Assembly: GCA_031289995.1 (NCBI GenBank)
Contig: JAITOI010000023.1
Location: 1-9,079, forward strand
DNA from: Prevotellaceae bacterium
Lineage (GTDB): Bacteria; Bacteroidota; Bacteroidia; Bacteroidales; UBA932
Length of the DNA stretch: 9,079 bases
Direction: 5' to 3'
The notes beneath the pieces were generated by a model that was given only the letters and a program-made list of their open reading frames with translations, did no database searches and was not told the DNA's origin. This document shows positions 1 to 7,820 of this stretch, in pieces. Position 1 is the first letter of the stretch. Each line of letters begins with the position of its first letter. Made by a program: the position numbers and the translations under genes.

Positions 1-456
1 GGGCTGGGCACGCAGCCCGAGCGCGAGGCGTTCAGCTCCGTCAGCGGCAAGTTTCGGGCTGGCATTGCGGTGTGCTACGAGTCGATTTTTGGGCAGTTCG
101 TTACCGAGTACGTGCACCAGGGCGCCAACATGCTTTTCATCATCACCAACGACGGCTGGTGGCGCGACACGCCCGGCCACCGCCAGCACCTGCGCTACGC
201 CAGCCTACGCGCCATCGAAACGCGGCGCAGCATTGCCCGCTCAGCCAACACCGGCATCTCGGCCATCATCAATCAGCGCGGCGAAATCGAGCAGCGCAGC
301 TCGTGGTGGGTGCGCACTACGCTGGTGGGTCTCATCAACGCCAACGAGCACATCACGCCCTACGTGCGCCACGGCGACGTCATCGGGCGCATTGCTGCAG
401 CGCTGACGCTAATGCTGCTCGCCTACGGCGCAGCGCTTTGGGCAACGAAAAAATGA
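1..456 (+). CDS. lnt: Apolipoprotein N-acyltransferase, C-terminal part (5' end outside window)
   Basis: Lnt transfers an acyl chain from a phospholipid to the amino group of the N-terminal diacylglyceryl-cysteine of lipoproteins, the last step of lipoprotein maturation, at the periplasmic side of the inner membrane. The open frame enters from the left edge and gives 151 residues. The sequence VCYES (residues 24-28) matches the nitrilase-fold segment that carries the catalytic cysteine (Cys25 here), and the following GANMLFIITNDGWW (41-54) and the TPY-R-GD segment (119-126) are typical of Lnt C-termini. A hydrophobic helix at about 127-148 fits the last membrane segment, followed by a Lys-Lys end. 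The catalytic Glu and Lys of the triad would lie upstream and cannot be seen. The TGA stop (454-456) overlaps the first unit of a tandem repeat. Family assignment is firm; the missing N-terminal membrane part is simply outside the window. Confidence 0.93.
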   Translation, partial: GLGTQPEREAFSSVSGKFRAGIAVCYESIFGQFVTEYVHQGANMLFIITNDGWWRDTPGHRQHLRYASLRAIETRRSIARSANTGISAIINQRGEIEQRSSWWVRTTLVGLINANEHITPYVRHGDVIGRIAAALTLMLLAYGAALWATKK

Positions 457-554
457 TGTGCGACTATGCGATGTGCGACCATGCGACCATGCGATGTGCG
501 ACTATGCGATGTGCGATGTGCGACCATGCGATGTGCGACTATGCGATGTGCGAC
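455..554. repeat. Modular tandem repeat built from 7- and 8-bp units
   Basis: This 100-bp array is built from three modules: A = GATGTGC, B = GACTATGC and C = GACCATGC, where B and C differ by one base. Read left to right the order is A B A C C A B A A C A B A, then GAC. Each A+B or A+C pair makes a 15-mer. There are no unique spacers. It begins at the second base of the lnt stop codon and ends just before an AT-rich repeat that leads to the transporter gene. Its high GC content differs from the AT-rich leader that follows. Function is unknown. Confidence 0.93.
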
Positions 555-559
555 ACAGC

Positions 560-592
560 AATTTTCAAATTTTCAAATTTTTAAATCTTAAA
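560..592 (+). repeat. AT-rich octamer repeat (AATTTTCA) in the leader of the transporter gene
   Basis: Two exact AATTTTCA units (560-567, 568-575) are followed by a diverged one (AATTTTTA, 576-583) and AT-rich remnants that run up to the ATG at 598. The same octamer occurs at 2365-2388 and, as its reverse complement, at 4121-4160. In front of this gene and of the mutase gene it has the same orientation relative to the start codon. It could serve as an unstructured leader for translation without Shine-Dalgarno pairing; that is inference. Confidence 0.8.
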
Positions 593-597
593 TTAAT

Positions 598-2301
<1,704 letters not shown>

Positions 2302-2324
2302 GACGAAGACTATGACGAAGAAAA

Positions 2325-2363
2325 AAGACGAGGACGGAAGATATTTTCTCCCGTCCTCGTCTT
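2325..2363. terminator. Hairpin terminator between two convergent genes
   Basis: AAGACGAGGACGG (2325-2337) and CCGTCCTCGTCTT (2351-2363) are perfect reverse complements, giving a 13-bp stem around a 13-nt loop that can pair a little further. On the plus strand A6 precedes the stem and CAATTTT follows it; on the minus strand the stem is followed by T6. It therefore suits bidirectional, factor-independent termination of the transporter gene (plus) and the mutase gene (minus), and is the better terminator for the leftward transcript. Confidence 0.82.
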
Positions 2364-2364
2364 C

Positions 2365-2390
2365 AATTTTCAAATTTTCAAATTTTCAAA
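2365..2390 (+). repeat. AT-rich octamer repeat (AATTTTCA x3) covering the mutase stop codon
   Basis: Three exact AATTTTCA units occupy 2365-2388, plus AA. Read on the minus strand the repeat gives the last codons and the TGA stop (complement of 2378-2380) of the mutase. It is the third occurrence of this octamer family in the window, here at a 3' end and in the opposite orientation relative to the mutase compared with the copy in front of that gene. Confidence 0.85.
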
Positions 2391-4117
2391 TCCGAAATTA
2401 TTGCATCAATTTTTGCATCGAGCCGAGCCGTTGCCGCACCAATGTCTGCAACGGTTTTGATGTCCTCGCGAACGCCAAAGTAGAGCTTGATTTTAGGCTC
2501 GGTGCCCGACGGTCGCACGGACACGATGTAGCCGTCTTCGGTGAGCCACTGCAGCACGTTTGACCTTGCCTTAAACGCCAGCGGCTCGCTCTTGCCGCTT
2601 GCGGTGTCGAGCGCGGTGAGCAGCTGGTAGTCGAGCACCTGCGTAACCGTTGAGCCAGCCAATTTTTGCGGTGGATTGCTGCGAAAATCTTTCATCATCT
2701 GCTGAATTTCCGCCAGCCCCTCCTGCCCCTTCCGGACAAGGGAAATGAGCCGCTCGTGGTACAATCCGTAGCGCAGGTAAACGTCGTGCAGCAGCTCGAG
2801 CATCGTCATACCTTGCTCCTTTGCCCATGCAGCTACTTCGGCCGCAAGCCCGCTGCTCACAACGGCATCCTTGTCGCGCACCAGCGAGCCAACGTTGAAG
2901 CCAAAGCTCTCCTCGCCGCCGCCAATGTAGGTCTTTTTTCCCTCCAATTCGCGCACCACTTCGGCAATGTTTTTGAAGCCGGTGTAGCAGTCGTAGCAAG
3001 CCACGCCAAAGCTCGACGCAATTTTGCTGATGATGGTGGACGACACGATGGTGCGCACCGTAAATTCGTTGCCGGTGAGCTTGCCCAATTCCTTCCAGCG
3101 GGTGAGCAGGTAGTGCGTAAAAATGGCGTTGGTTTGGTTGCCATTGAGCAGCACAAATTCGCCATTCGGGTTGCGCACGGCAAGGGCTATGCGGTCGGCG
3201 TCGGGGTCGGTTGCCATCACCATTTCGGCGCCCACAGCCTTCGCTTTTTTCACCGCCAGCTCAAGCGCGGTTGGCTCTTCGGGGTTGGGCGAATGTACGG
3301 TGGGGAAGTTGCCATCGTTCACGTCCTGCTCCGGCACGTGCACGAGGTTGGAGAAACCCATGCGGCTCAGCATTTCGGGCACGAGGCGAACGCCGCAGCC
3401 GTGCAGCGGGGTGTAAACAATTTTGATGTCGTTGTGCTTTTGAATGGCTTCGGGCGAGAGGCAGAGCAAGCCTTTGATGGCGTTGAGGTAGATGTTGTCC
3501 ACCTCCTCGCCGATGGTTTCGATAGCGCCGCAACCCCCGCTCCACTTGACTTGCGAGGGGTCGGTGATGAGGCCAACCTCGGCGATGATGTTCGTGTCGT
3601 GCGGCGCCGTAACCTGTGCGCCGTCGTCCCAGTAAGCTTTGTAGCCGTTGTACTCTTTGGGGTTGTGCGAGGCGGTGAGCATCACGCCGCCCTGACACCC
3701 GAAGTGGCGCACGGCAAAGCTCAGCTCCGGCGTGGGTCGCAGCGCGTCGAAGAAGTAAACGTGGAAGCCGTTGGCGGCAAAAATTTCGGCAACGGTGCGG
3801 GCAAATTCGGGGCTGTTGTTGCGGCAGTCGTGCGTAATGGCAACCTTGATTTGCGGCAGCGCAGCAAAGTTTTTGGCGAGGTAGTTTGCCAAGCCTTGCG
3901 TGGCCATACCCACGGTGTACTTGTTCATGCGGTTGGTGCCCACGCCCATGATGCCGCGCAGCCCGCCGGTGCCGAACTCGAGGGCTTGGTAAAAGCTTTC
4001 GGTGAGCTCGCGTGGATTGCTATCCATCAGCTCTTGCACGCGACGCTTGGTGTCGTCGTCGTAGCTGCCTGCCAGCCACGCCTGGGCGGAGGCAAGTGCA
4101 GTTTCGTTTGCAGACAT
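2378..4117 (-). CDS. pgm: Phosphoglucomutase/phosphomannomutase (long, PGM2-like phospho-sugar mutase)
   Basis: This cytosolic enzyme of the alpha-D-phosphohexomutase superfamily interconverts hexose 1- and 6-phosphates, linking glycolysis with glycogen and cell-envelope sugar nucleotides. At 579 residues it has the length of the PGM2-like branch (PgcA of Bacillus subtilis is of this type). All four signature loops are present in order: the phosphoserine loop TASHNP (148-153, catalytic Ser150), the metal-binding DPDADR (304-309), the sugar-binding GEESFG (401-406) and the phosphate-binding RPSGTEPK (535-542). Glucose versus mannose preference cannot be read from these motifs; glucose 1-phosphate is the likelier substrate for this branch. 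The start at 4117 puts a normal N-terminus (MSANETALASAQAWL) behind five AT-rich octamers and a TACCTTTG promoter element. The final residues DLKI and the stop come from another copy of the same octamer repeat. It is transcribed alone, convergent to the transporter gene. Confidence 0.95.
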   Translation of the reverse strand: MSANETALASAQAWLAGSYDDDTKRRVQELMDSNPRELTESFYQALEFGTGGLRGIMGVGTNRMNKYTVGMATQGLANYLAKNFAALPQIKVAITHDCRNNSPEFARTVAEIFAANGFHVYFFDALRPTPELSFAVRHFGCQGGVMLTASHNPKEYNGYKAYWDDGAQVTAPHDTNIIAEVGLITDPSQVKWSGGCGAIETIGEEVDNIYLNAIKGLLCLSPEAIQKHNDIKIVYTPLHGCGVRLVPEMLSRMGFSNLVHVPEQDVNDGNFPTVHSPNPEEPTALELAVKKAKAVGAEMVMATDPDADRIALAVRNPNGEFVLLNGNQTNAIFTHYLLTRWKELGKLTGNEFTVRTIVSSTIISKIASSFGVACYDCYTGFKNIAEVVRELEGKKTYIGGGEESFGFNVGSLVRDKDAVVSSGLAAEVAAWAKEQGMTMLELLHDVYLRYGLYHERLISLVRKGQEGLAEIQQMMKDFRSNPPQKLAGSTVTQVLDYQLLTALDTASGKSEPLAFKARSNVLQWLTEDGYIVSVRPSGTEPKIKLYFGVREDIKTVADIGAATARLDAKIDAIISDLKI

Positions 4118-4120
4118 AGA

Positions 4121-4160
4121 ATTTGAAAATTTGAAGATTTGACGATTTGAAAATTTGAAA
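4121..4160 (-). repeat. Five AT-rich octamers (ATTTGAAA family) in the mutase leader
   Basis: Five consecutive 8-bp units: ATTTGAAA, ATTTGAAG, ATTTGACG, ATTTGAAA, ATTTGAAA (4121-4160). These are the reverse complement of the AATTTTCA-type repeat at 560 and 2365. The array fills the interval between the predicted transcription start of the mutase and its ATG, so it would be the 5' untranslated leader of that mRNA. Confidence 0.88.
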
Positions 4161-4178
4161 ATTCAGCAAATAAGGGGG

Positions 4179-4211
4179 CAAAGGTAGCACTTTTTTTTGT
4201 AGCGCGAGAAA
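4179..4211 (-). promoter_or_regulatory. Predicted Bacteroidota-type promoter of the mutase gene
   Basis: On the minus strand 4186-4179 reads TACCTTTG, a full match to the Bacteroidota -7 consensus TAnnTTTG, with C following as in the tRNA promoter. The -33 side is weak: TTTC at 4211-4208, spaced 21 nt, instead of TTTG at 19. Transcription would begin near 4172, about 55 bases before the mutase ATG, just ahead of the octamer array. Confidence 0.55.
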
Positions 4212-4286
4212 AATATTTTTTCATCCTCTGAAACCCTGATGAACATTGGCTTGCGCCGCTTTTGGAAAAAAATTTATGCCAAAAAA

Positions 4287-4317
4287 TTTGCTATTCCAAA
4301 AAATGGTTGTACCTTTG
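4287..4317 (+). promoter_or_regulatory. Strong Bacteroidota-type promoter for tRNA-Glu and rpsT
   Basis: TTTG at 4287-4290 and TACCTTTG at 4310-4317 are separated by exactly 19 nt, a complete match to the Bacteroidota housekeeping consensus (TTTG-N19-TAnnTTTG). The expected start point is around 4324, some 14 bases before the tRNA. No second promoter of this form was seen between the tRNA and rpsT, so the two are probably co-transcribed. Confidence 0.82.
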
Positions 4318-4337
4318 CAGCCCGATTTTTTAGGCAT

Positions 4338-4409
4338 GGCTCATTCGTCTATCGGTTAGGACGAGAGATTTTCATTCTCTAAAGAGGAGTTCGACTCTCC
4401 TATGGGCTA
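4338..4409 (+). tRNA. tRNA-Glu (anticodon UUC)
   Basis: A 72-nt cloverleaf can be folded by eye. The acceptor stem is GGCTCAT with ATGGGCT (two G-U type pairs), the D stem GTC/GAC encloses TATCGGTTAG, and the anticodon stem AGAGA/TCTCT encloses loop TTTTCAT with anticodon TTC. The variable loop is AAAG, and the T stem AGGAG/CTCCT encloses TTCGACT. The discriminator is A (4409). CCA is not encoded (CGA follows), so it must be added after transcription. The gene sits right behind a consensus promoter and 48 nt before rpsT. Confidence 0.95.
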
Positions 4410-4457
4410 CGATTTTATTGAGTTTCGTGAACATTCAACACTTCAAATTTTGCAAGT

Positions 4458-4712
4458 ATGGCAAACATTAAATCGGCTATCAAAAGGATACGCCAAGACC
4501 AAAAGCGCAGGCTGCACAACCGCTACTACGCTCGCACCGCACGCAACGCCGTCAAAGCGCTACGCAGCACCACCGACAAGGCCGCCGCAGTCGCAATGCT
4601 GCCCAAGGTAGCCAGCATGGTGGACAAGCTGGCCAAGATGAGCGTCATTCACAAGAATAAGGCGGGCAACCTTAAAAGCTCGCTCGCGCTGCACGTCAAC
4701 AAGCTGGCCTAA
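4458..4712 (+). CDS. rpsT: 30S ribosomal protein S20
   Basis: An 84-residue, strongly basic protein with the S20 pattern: [18 protein letters not shown] at the start, a central [16 protein letters not shown] helix, and the conserved [19 protein letters not shown] near the C-terminus (about 66-83). S20 binds 16S rRNA early in 30S assembly and forms a three-helix bundle. Its length is normal for the family. The start is the only sensible ATG; the leader CAAATTTTGCAAGT has no Shine-Dalgarno motif. It probably shares the upstream transcript with tRNA-Glu, which would have to be cut out by RNase P and 3' processing before or while S20 is translated. A small hairpin follows the stop. Confidence 0.97.
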   Translation: MANIKSAIKRIRQDQKRRLHNRYYARTARNAVKALRSTTDKAAAVAMLPKVASMVDKLAKMSVIHKNKAGNLKSSLALHVNKLA

Positions 4713-4723
4713 GCAACGGCAGG

Positions 4724-4740
4724 CTTTCGCGGCGCGAAAG
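4724..4740 (+). terminator. Small hairpin after rpsT, possible terminator
   Basis: CTTTCGC (4724-4730) and GCGAAAG (4734-4740) form a perfect 7-bp stem with loop GGC, 11 bases after the rpsT stop. It is followed by AAACGGG rather than a T-run, so factor-independent termination is doubtful; it may instead protect the mRNA 3' end. T-rich sequence (4772-4801) lies further downstream. Confidence 0.4.
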
Positions 4741-4834
4741 AAACGGGACTAATCGCTACACAGAAGCTGCAATTTTTACGTTGTGGTTTTTGTGTTTTTT
4801 TCAACAATTAATCACCCTGCAAACCTTGTAAAAT

Positions 4835-6676
4835 ATGGCTACTATCAACGAACGGAGCAACATCGTCATTCGCTTTTCGGGCGACTCGGGCGATGGTATG
4901 CAGCTCACCGGAACGCTGTTTTCCGACACCTCGGCCTTGTTGGGCTACAGCGTTTCGACTTTCCCCGACTACCCCGCCGAAATCCGCGCCCCGCAAGGCA
5001 CGGTGGCTGGTGTGTCGGGGTTTCAGGTGCACTTCGGAAGCGAGGTGCACACCCCCGGCGACCACTGCGACGTGCTGGTGGCAATGAACCCCGCAGCGTT
5101 CAAGGCCAACGCCAAATGGATGAAGCCCGACGCAACGGCCATCCTCGATGCCGATGCCTTCGACGAGGCTCACCTGCAGAAGGCCGGCTTCGCTACGGCT
5201 GACCCCGTGGCCGAGCTCAAGCTCGATGGGCACAACATCATCTGGGCGCCCATCACCTCGTTCACCAAGGCGGCGCTCAAGGATTCGGGCGCAGATTCCA
5301 AGACCGTGCTGCGATGCAAAAACATGTTCGCTCTCGGCGTGTGCTACTACCTGTTCAACCTCCCGCTGGAGCACACCGAAACCTACTACGCCACCAAGTT
5401 CAAGAAAAAGCCCGCCGTTATTGACCTCAACAAGCAGGTGCTGCGCGGCGGATACCACTACGCGGCCAACACGCACGCCTTTGCCAACACCTACAAGGTG
5501 GCGGCGGGTGCAGCCGAAAAGGGCGCATACCGCATCATCAGCGGCAACGTGGCCACCGCATGGGGGCTGATGGCAGCAGCCGAAAAATCGGGGCTGGAGC
5601 TCTTTTGCGGCTCGTACCCCATCACGCCTGCAACCGGCATTCTCGAAGAGCTGGCGCTACGAAAATACTTGGACGTAAAGACGCTGCAGGTCGAAGACGA
5701 AATCGCTGGAATCTGCACTGCCATTGGCGCCGCGTTTGCGGGATGCCTGGCGGTTACAACCACCTCCGGCCCCGGACTTGCGCTCAAGGGCGAAGCCTTA
5801 GGCCTTGCGGTGATGGCCGAATTGCCGCTGGTGGTGGTGGACGTGCAGCGCGGCGGACCATCCACCGGATTGCCCACCAAAACGGAGCAGAGCGACCTGC
5901 TGCAAGCCCTGTACGGGCGGCACGGCGAGTGCCCGGTGGTGGTGCTGTCGGCCTTCTCTCCGTCCGACTGTTTTCACGCTGCGTTTGCGGCAGCAAAAAT
6001 TGCGCTGGAGCACATGACGCCTGTCATCCTGCTCACCGACGGCTTCATTGCCAATGGCAGCGAGCCTTGGCGCATTCCGTCGATGAAAGATTTTCCGGCC
6101 ATCGTTGCCCCCATTGTGCGCGAGGGCGAAGCCTACCAGCCCTACGAGCGCGACCTGCGGCTGGCGCGACGCTGGGGAATACCCGGCACCAAAGGCCTCG
6201 AACATTGCGTGGGTGGGTTGGAAAAGGACGCACTCAAGGGCAGCATTTCGCACGACGCGGCTAACCACCAAAAAATGGTTGACCTTCGCGCCGCAAAGGT
6301 GGAGCGCGTTGCGGACTTCATCCCCGACCTGACGGTGGACGGCGAACAGCAGGGCGACCTGCTCGTGCTGGGCTGGGGCGGCACCTACGGACACCTGCTG
6401 AGCGCGGTAACGCAGCTGCGCAGCGAAGGCAAAAAAGTCAGCTACGCACATCTGCGCTACCTCAACCCCATGCCCAAAAACACCGAGCAGCTGTTGAGCA
6501 AATTCAAGCGCATCGTGGTATGCGAGCTCAACCTGGGCCAGCTGGCAAGCGTGCTGCGGTCGAAGCTGCCGCACATCGCCGTGGAGCAGTACAACAAGGT
6601 GCAAGGGCAGCCGTTCACGGTGGCAGAGCTGGTGGAGCATCTCAAAAATAAGCTGTCCACGAATTACACGAATTAA
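4835..6676 (+). CDS. korA: 2-oxoacid:ferredoxin oxidoreductase, alpha subunit with fused gamma domain (KorA)
   Basis: With KorB this forms an enzyme that oxidatively decarboxylates a 2-oxoacid, most likely 2-oxoglutarate, to the acyl-CoA with reduction of ferredoxin; it can run in reverse in anaerobes. The 613 residues begin with the gamma domain (about 7-195), seen in NIVIRFSGDSGDGMQ (9-23) and FPDYPAEIRAPQG (43-55). The alpha part follows from about 235, with GSYPITPAT (259-267), the TTTSGPGLALKGEALG loop (308-323) and QRGGPSTGLPTKTEQSD (338-354). The C-terminal domain has LGWGGTYG and ELNLGQLASVLR. YPITPAT and the gamma-alpha fusion are typical of the KorA group; substrate choice between 2-oxoglutarate and other 2-oxoacids is inferred. 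The native-looking end is the VQGQPFTVAELVEHLKNKL region; the last residues STNYTN and the TAA stop come from the left arm of an inverted repeat. No clear promoter was found in 4741-4834. Confidence 0.94.
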   Translation: MATINERSNIVIRFSGDSGDGMQLTGTLFSDTSALLGYSVSTFPDYPAEIRAPQGTVAGVSGFQVHFGSEVHTPGDHCDVLVAMNPAAFKANAKWMKPDATAILDADAFDEAHLQKAGFATADPVAELKLDGHNIIWAPITSFTKAALKDSGADSKTVLRCKNMFALGVCYYLFNLPLEHTETYYATKFKKKPAVIDLNKQVLRGGYHYAANTHAFANTYKVAAGAAEKGAYRIISGNVATAWGLMAAAEKSGLELFCGSYPITPATGILEELALRKYLDVKTLQVEDEIAGICTAIGAAFAGCLAVTTTSGPGLALKGEALGLAVMAELPLVVVDVQRGGPSTGLPTKTEQSDLLQALYGRHGECPVVVLSAFSPSDCFHAAFAAAKIALEHMTPVILLTDGFIANGSEPWRIPSMKDFPAIVAPIVREGEAYQPYERDLRLARRWGIPGTKGLEHCVGGLEKDALKGSISHDAANHQKMVDLRAAKVERVADFIPDLTVDGEQQGDLLVLGWGGTYGHLLSAVTQLRSEGKKVSYAHLRYLNPMPKNTEQLLSKFKRIVVCELNLGQLASVLRSKLPHIAVEQYNKVQGQPFTVAELVEHLKNKLSTNYTN

Positions 6677-6736
6677 CACGAATGCTGGGAAATATTGAGC
6701 TATTCAAATTCGTGTTCATTCGTGTAATTCGTGGAC
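6655..6736. repeat. 82-bp inverted repeat between korA and korB, made of CACGAATTA units
   Basis: The left arm (6655-6683) and right arm (6708-6736) are 29 nt each and complementary except at one position (T6674 opposite C6717), around a 24-nt loop. Each arm is itself a short tandem array: CACGAATTA (6658-6666), CACGAATTAA (6667-6676), CACGAAT (6677-6683). The left arm encodes the last korA codons and its stop. In RNA it would form a long stem-loop between korA and korB; no T-run follows, so it is unlikely to end transcription. From general familiarity, repeats of this CACGAATTA type occur in other bacterial genomes, but I could not confirm relatives here. Confidence 0.95.
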
Positions 6737-6775
6737 AATACGAACAAAAAATCAAAATCTTTTAATCGAAAAATA

Positions 6776-7780
6776 ATGTACTCTCCCCAAGATTTTAAGA
6801 GCGACCAGGAAGTGCGCTGGTGTCCGGGATGCGGCGACCACGCTGTGCTGGCAGCGGTGCAGCGCGTGCTGCCGGAGGTGGCCGAGGCCATTGGTCAGCC
6901 CAAAGAAAACTTTGTTTTCATTTCGGGAATCGGCTGCTCGTCGAGGTTTCCGTACTACATGAACACCTTTGGGATGCACACCATCCACGGCCGCGCAACG
7001 GCCATCTCCACCGGCGTGCGCGTGGCCAATCCCAAGCTCTGCGTGTGGCAGGCCACCGGCGATGGCGACGCGCTGGCCATTGGCGGCAACCACTTCATCC
7101 ACGCCATCCGCCGCAACATCGACCTCAACATCTTGCTCTTCAACAACGAAATTTACGGCCTCACCAAAGGCCAATATTCGCCCACTTCCAAGCTGGGATT
7201 GGTAACCAAAACTTCGCCCTACGGCACGGTTGAGCGACCGTTCAATCCGGGTGAGCTGGTGATTGGTGCCACCGGCACTTTCTTTGCCCGCTCGCTCGAC
7301 GTGGAGCTCAAGCTGAGCGCCGAATGCATGAAGGCCGCCGCGCTGCACCAAGGATGCGCTGTGGTGGAGGTGATGCAAAACTGCGTCATCTTCAACGACG
7401 GCACTCACAGCGCCTTTACCGACAAGGCTGTGCGCGACGACCGCTGCATCGTGCTACAGCACGGACAGCCTATGATTTTTGGCAAAAACAAGGACAAGGG
7501 CATCGTCCTCGACGGCCTCAAATTGCGGGCTGTGCAGCTCGACAGCGCCTCCGAAAAACGAGTGCTGGTGCACGACGCGCACGAGAGCGACCGCACCGTG
7601 CACAACATGCTGGCCGCGATGAAAGCTCCCGACATGCCGCTGGCGCTGGGCATCATCCGCGCCGTCAACGAGCCGACCTACAACGACCGCGTGCAGGAGC
7701 AGCTCAAGCAGGTGATGGAAAACCGCACCATTACTTGCATGGACGAGCTGCTGCATAGCGGGGAAACGTGGACGGTGTGA
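6776..7780 (+). CDS. korB: 2-oxoacid:ferredoxin oxidoreductase, beta subunit (KorB)
   Basis: This is the thiamine-diphosphate and iron-sulfur subunit that works with KorA. From the ATG at 6776 it has 334 residues. WCPGCGDH (15-22) is the family's N-terminal motif. GDGDALAIGGNHFIHAIRRN (95-114) to FNNEIYG (122-128) is the thiamine-diphosphate binding motif (GDG...NN). Cys16, Cys19, Cys54 and Cys203 are placed like the four ligands of the single [4Fe-4S] cluster in KorAB-type enzymes. GQYSPTS (132-138) is also typical. A GTG at 6731 would add 15 residues rich in Asn and Lys, but it lies inside the repeat arm and the extra residues match no family feature, so the ATG is preferred. Its leader is A-rich without Shine-Dalgarno pairing. 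It is 99 nt after korA, so the two subunits are very probably co-transcribed through the stem-loop. Confidence 0.94.
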   Translation: MYSPQDFKSDQEVRWCPGCGDHAVLAAVQRVLPEVAEAIGQPKENFVFISGIGCSSRFPYYMNTFGMHTIHGRATAISTGVRVANPKLCVWQATGDGDALAIGGNHFIHAIRRNIDLNILLFNNEIYGLTKGQYSPTSKLGLVTKTSPYGTVERPFNPGELVIGATGTFFARSLDVELKLSAECMKAAALHQGCAVVEVMQNCVIFNDGTHSAFTDKAVRDDRCIVLQHGQPMIFGKNKDKGIVLDGLKLRAVQLDSASEKRVLVHDAHESDRTVHNMLAAMKAPDMPLALGIIRAVNEPTYNDRVQEQLKQVMENRTITCMDELLHSGETWTV

Positions 7781-7820
7781 TGAAATGTTGACCCGCAACA
7801 AACAACAAAATACCTCAACC

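Noticed and set aside
455..554. CRISPR array
   Set aside because: The units are 7-8 bp, adjacent, with no unique spacers of about 30 bp and no cas genes nearby.
2666..4126. A 486-codon open frame on the plus strand opposite the mutase gene
   Set aside because: It mirrors the GC-rich mutase coding strand, has no recognisable motifs (His/Val/Ala-rich, low-complexity), and the minus-strand frame carries all four mutase signature loops.
4402..4611. A 69-codon frame overlapping the tRNA 3' end and rpsT
   Set aside because: It runs over a structural RNA and then out of frame through rpsT; no independent support.
4777..4784. TACGTTGT as a -7 element for korA
   Set aside because: It misses the TTTG of the consensus and has no TTTG at the -33 distance, so I do not call a promoter there.
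5798..6679. A 293-codon minus-strand frame opposite korA, and similar antisense frames at 793-1623, 4808-5476, 6752-7408 and 8178-8975
   Set aside because: Shadows of strong plus-strand genes; no family motifs and no promoter or leader of their own.
6655..6736. Terminator or insertion-sequence end
   Set aside because: No T-run follows the stem, no transposase or target-site duplication is visible, and korA-korB must be co-expressed across it.
6731..6775. GTG start for korB 15 codons upstream of the ATG
   Set aside because: It lies in the inverted-repeat arm and adds Asn/Lys-rich residues without family counterpart; the ATG at 6776 gives the usual N-terminus just before WCPGCGDH.
7785..7820. 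ATG start for pepE 12 codons upstream
   Set aside because: The added residues have no match in the PepE family, whose N-terminus begins just before LLLISNST; the ATG at 7821 gives that end directly.
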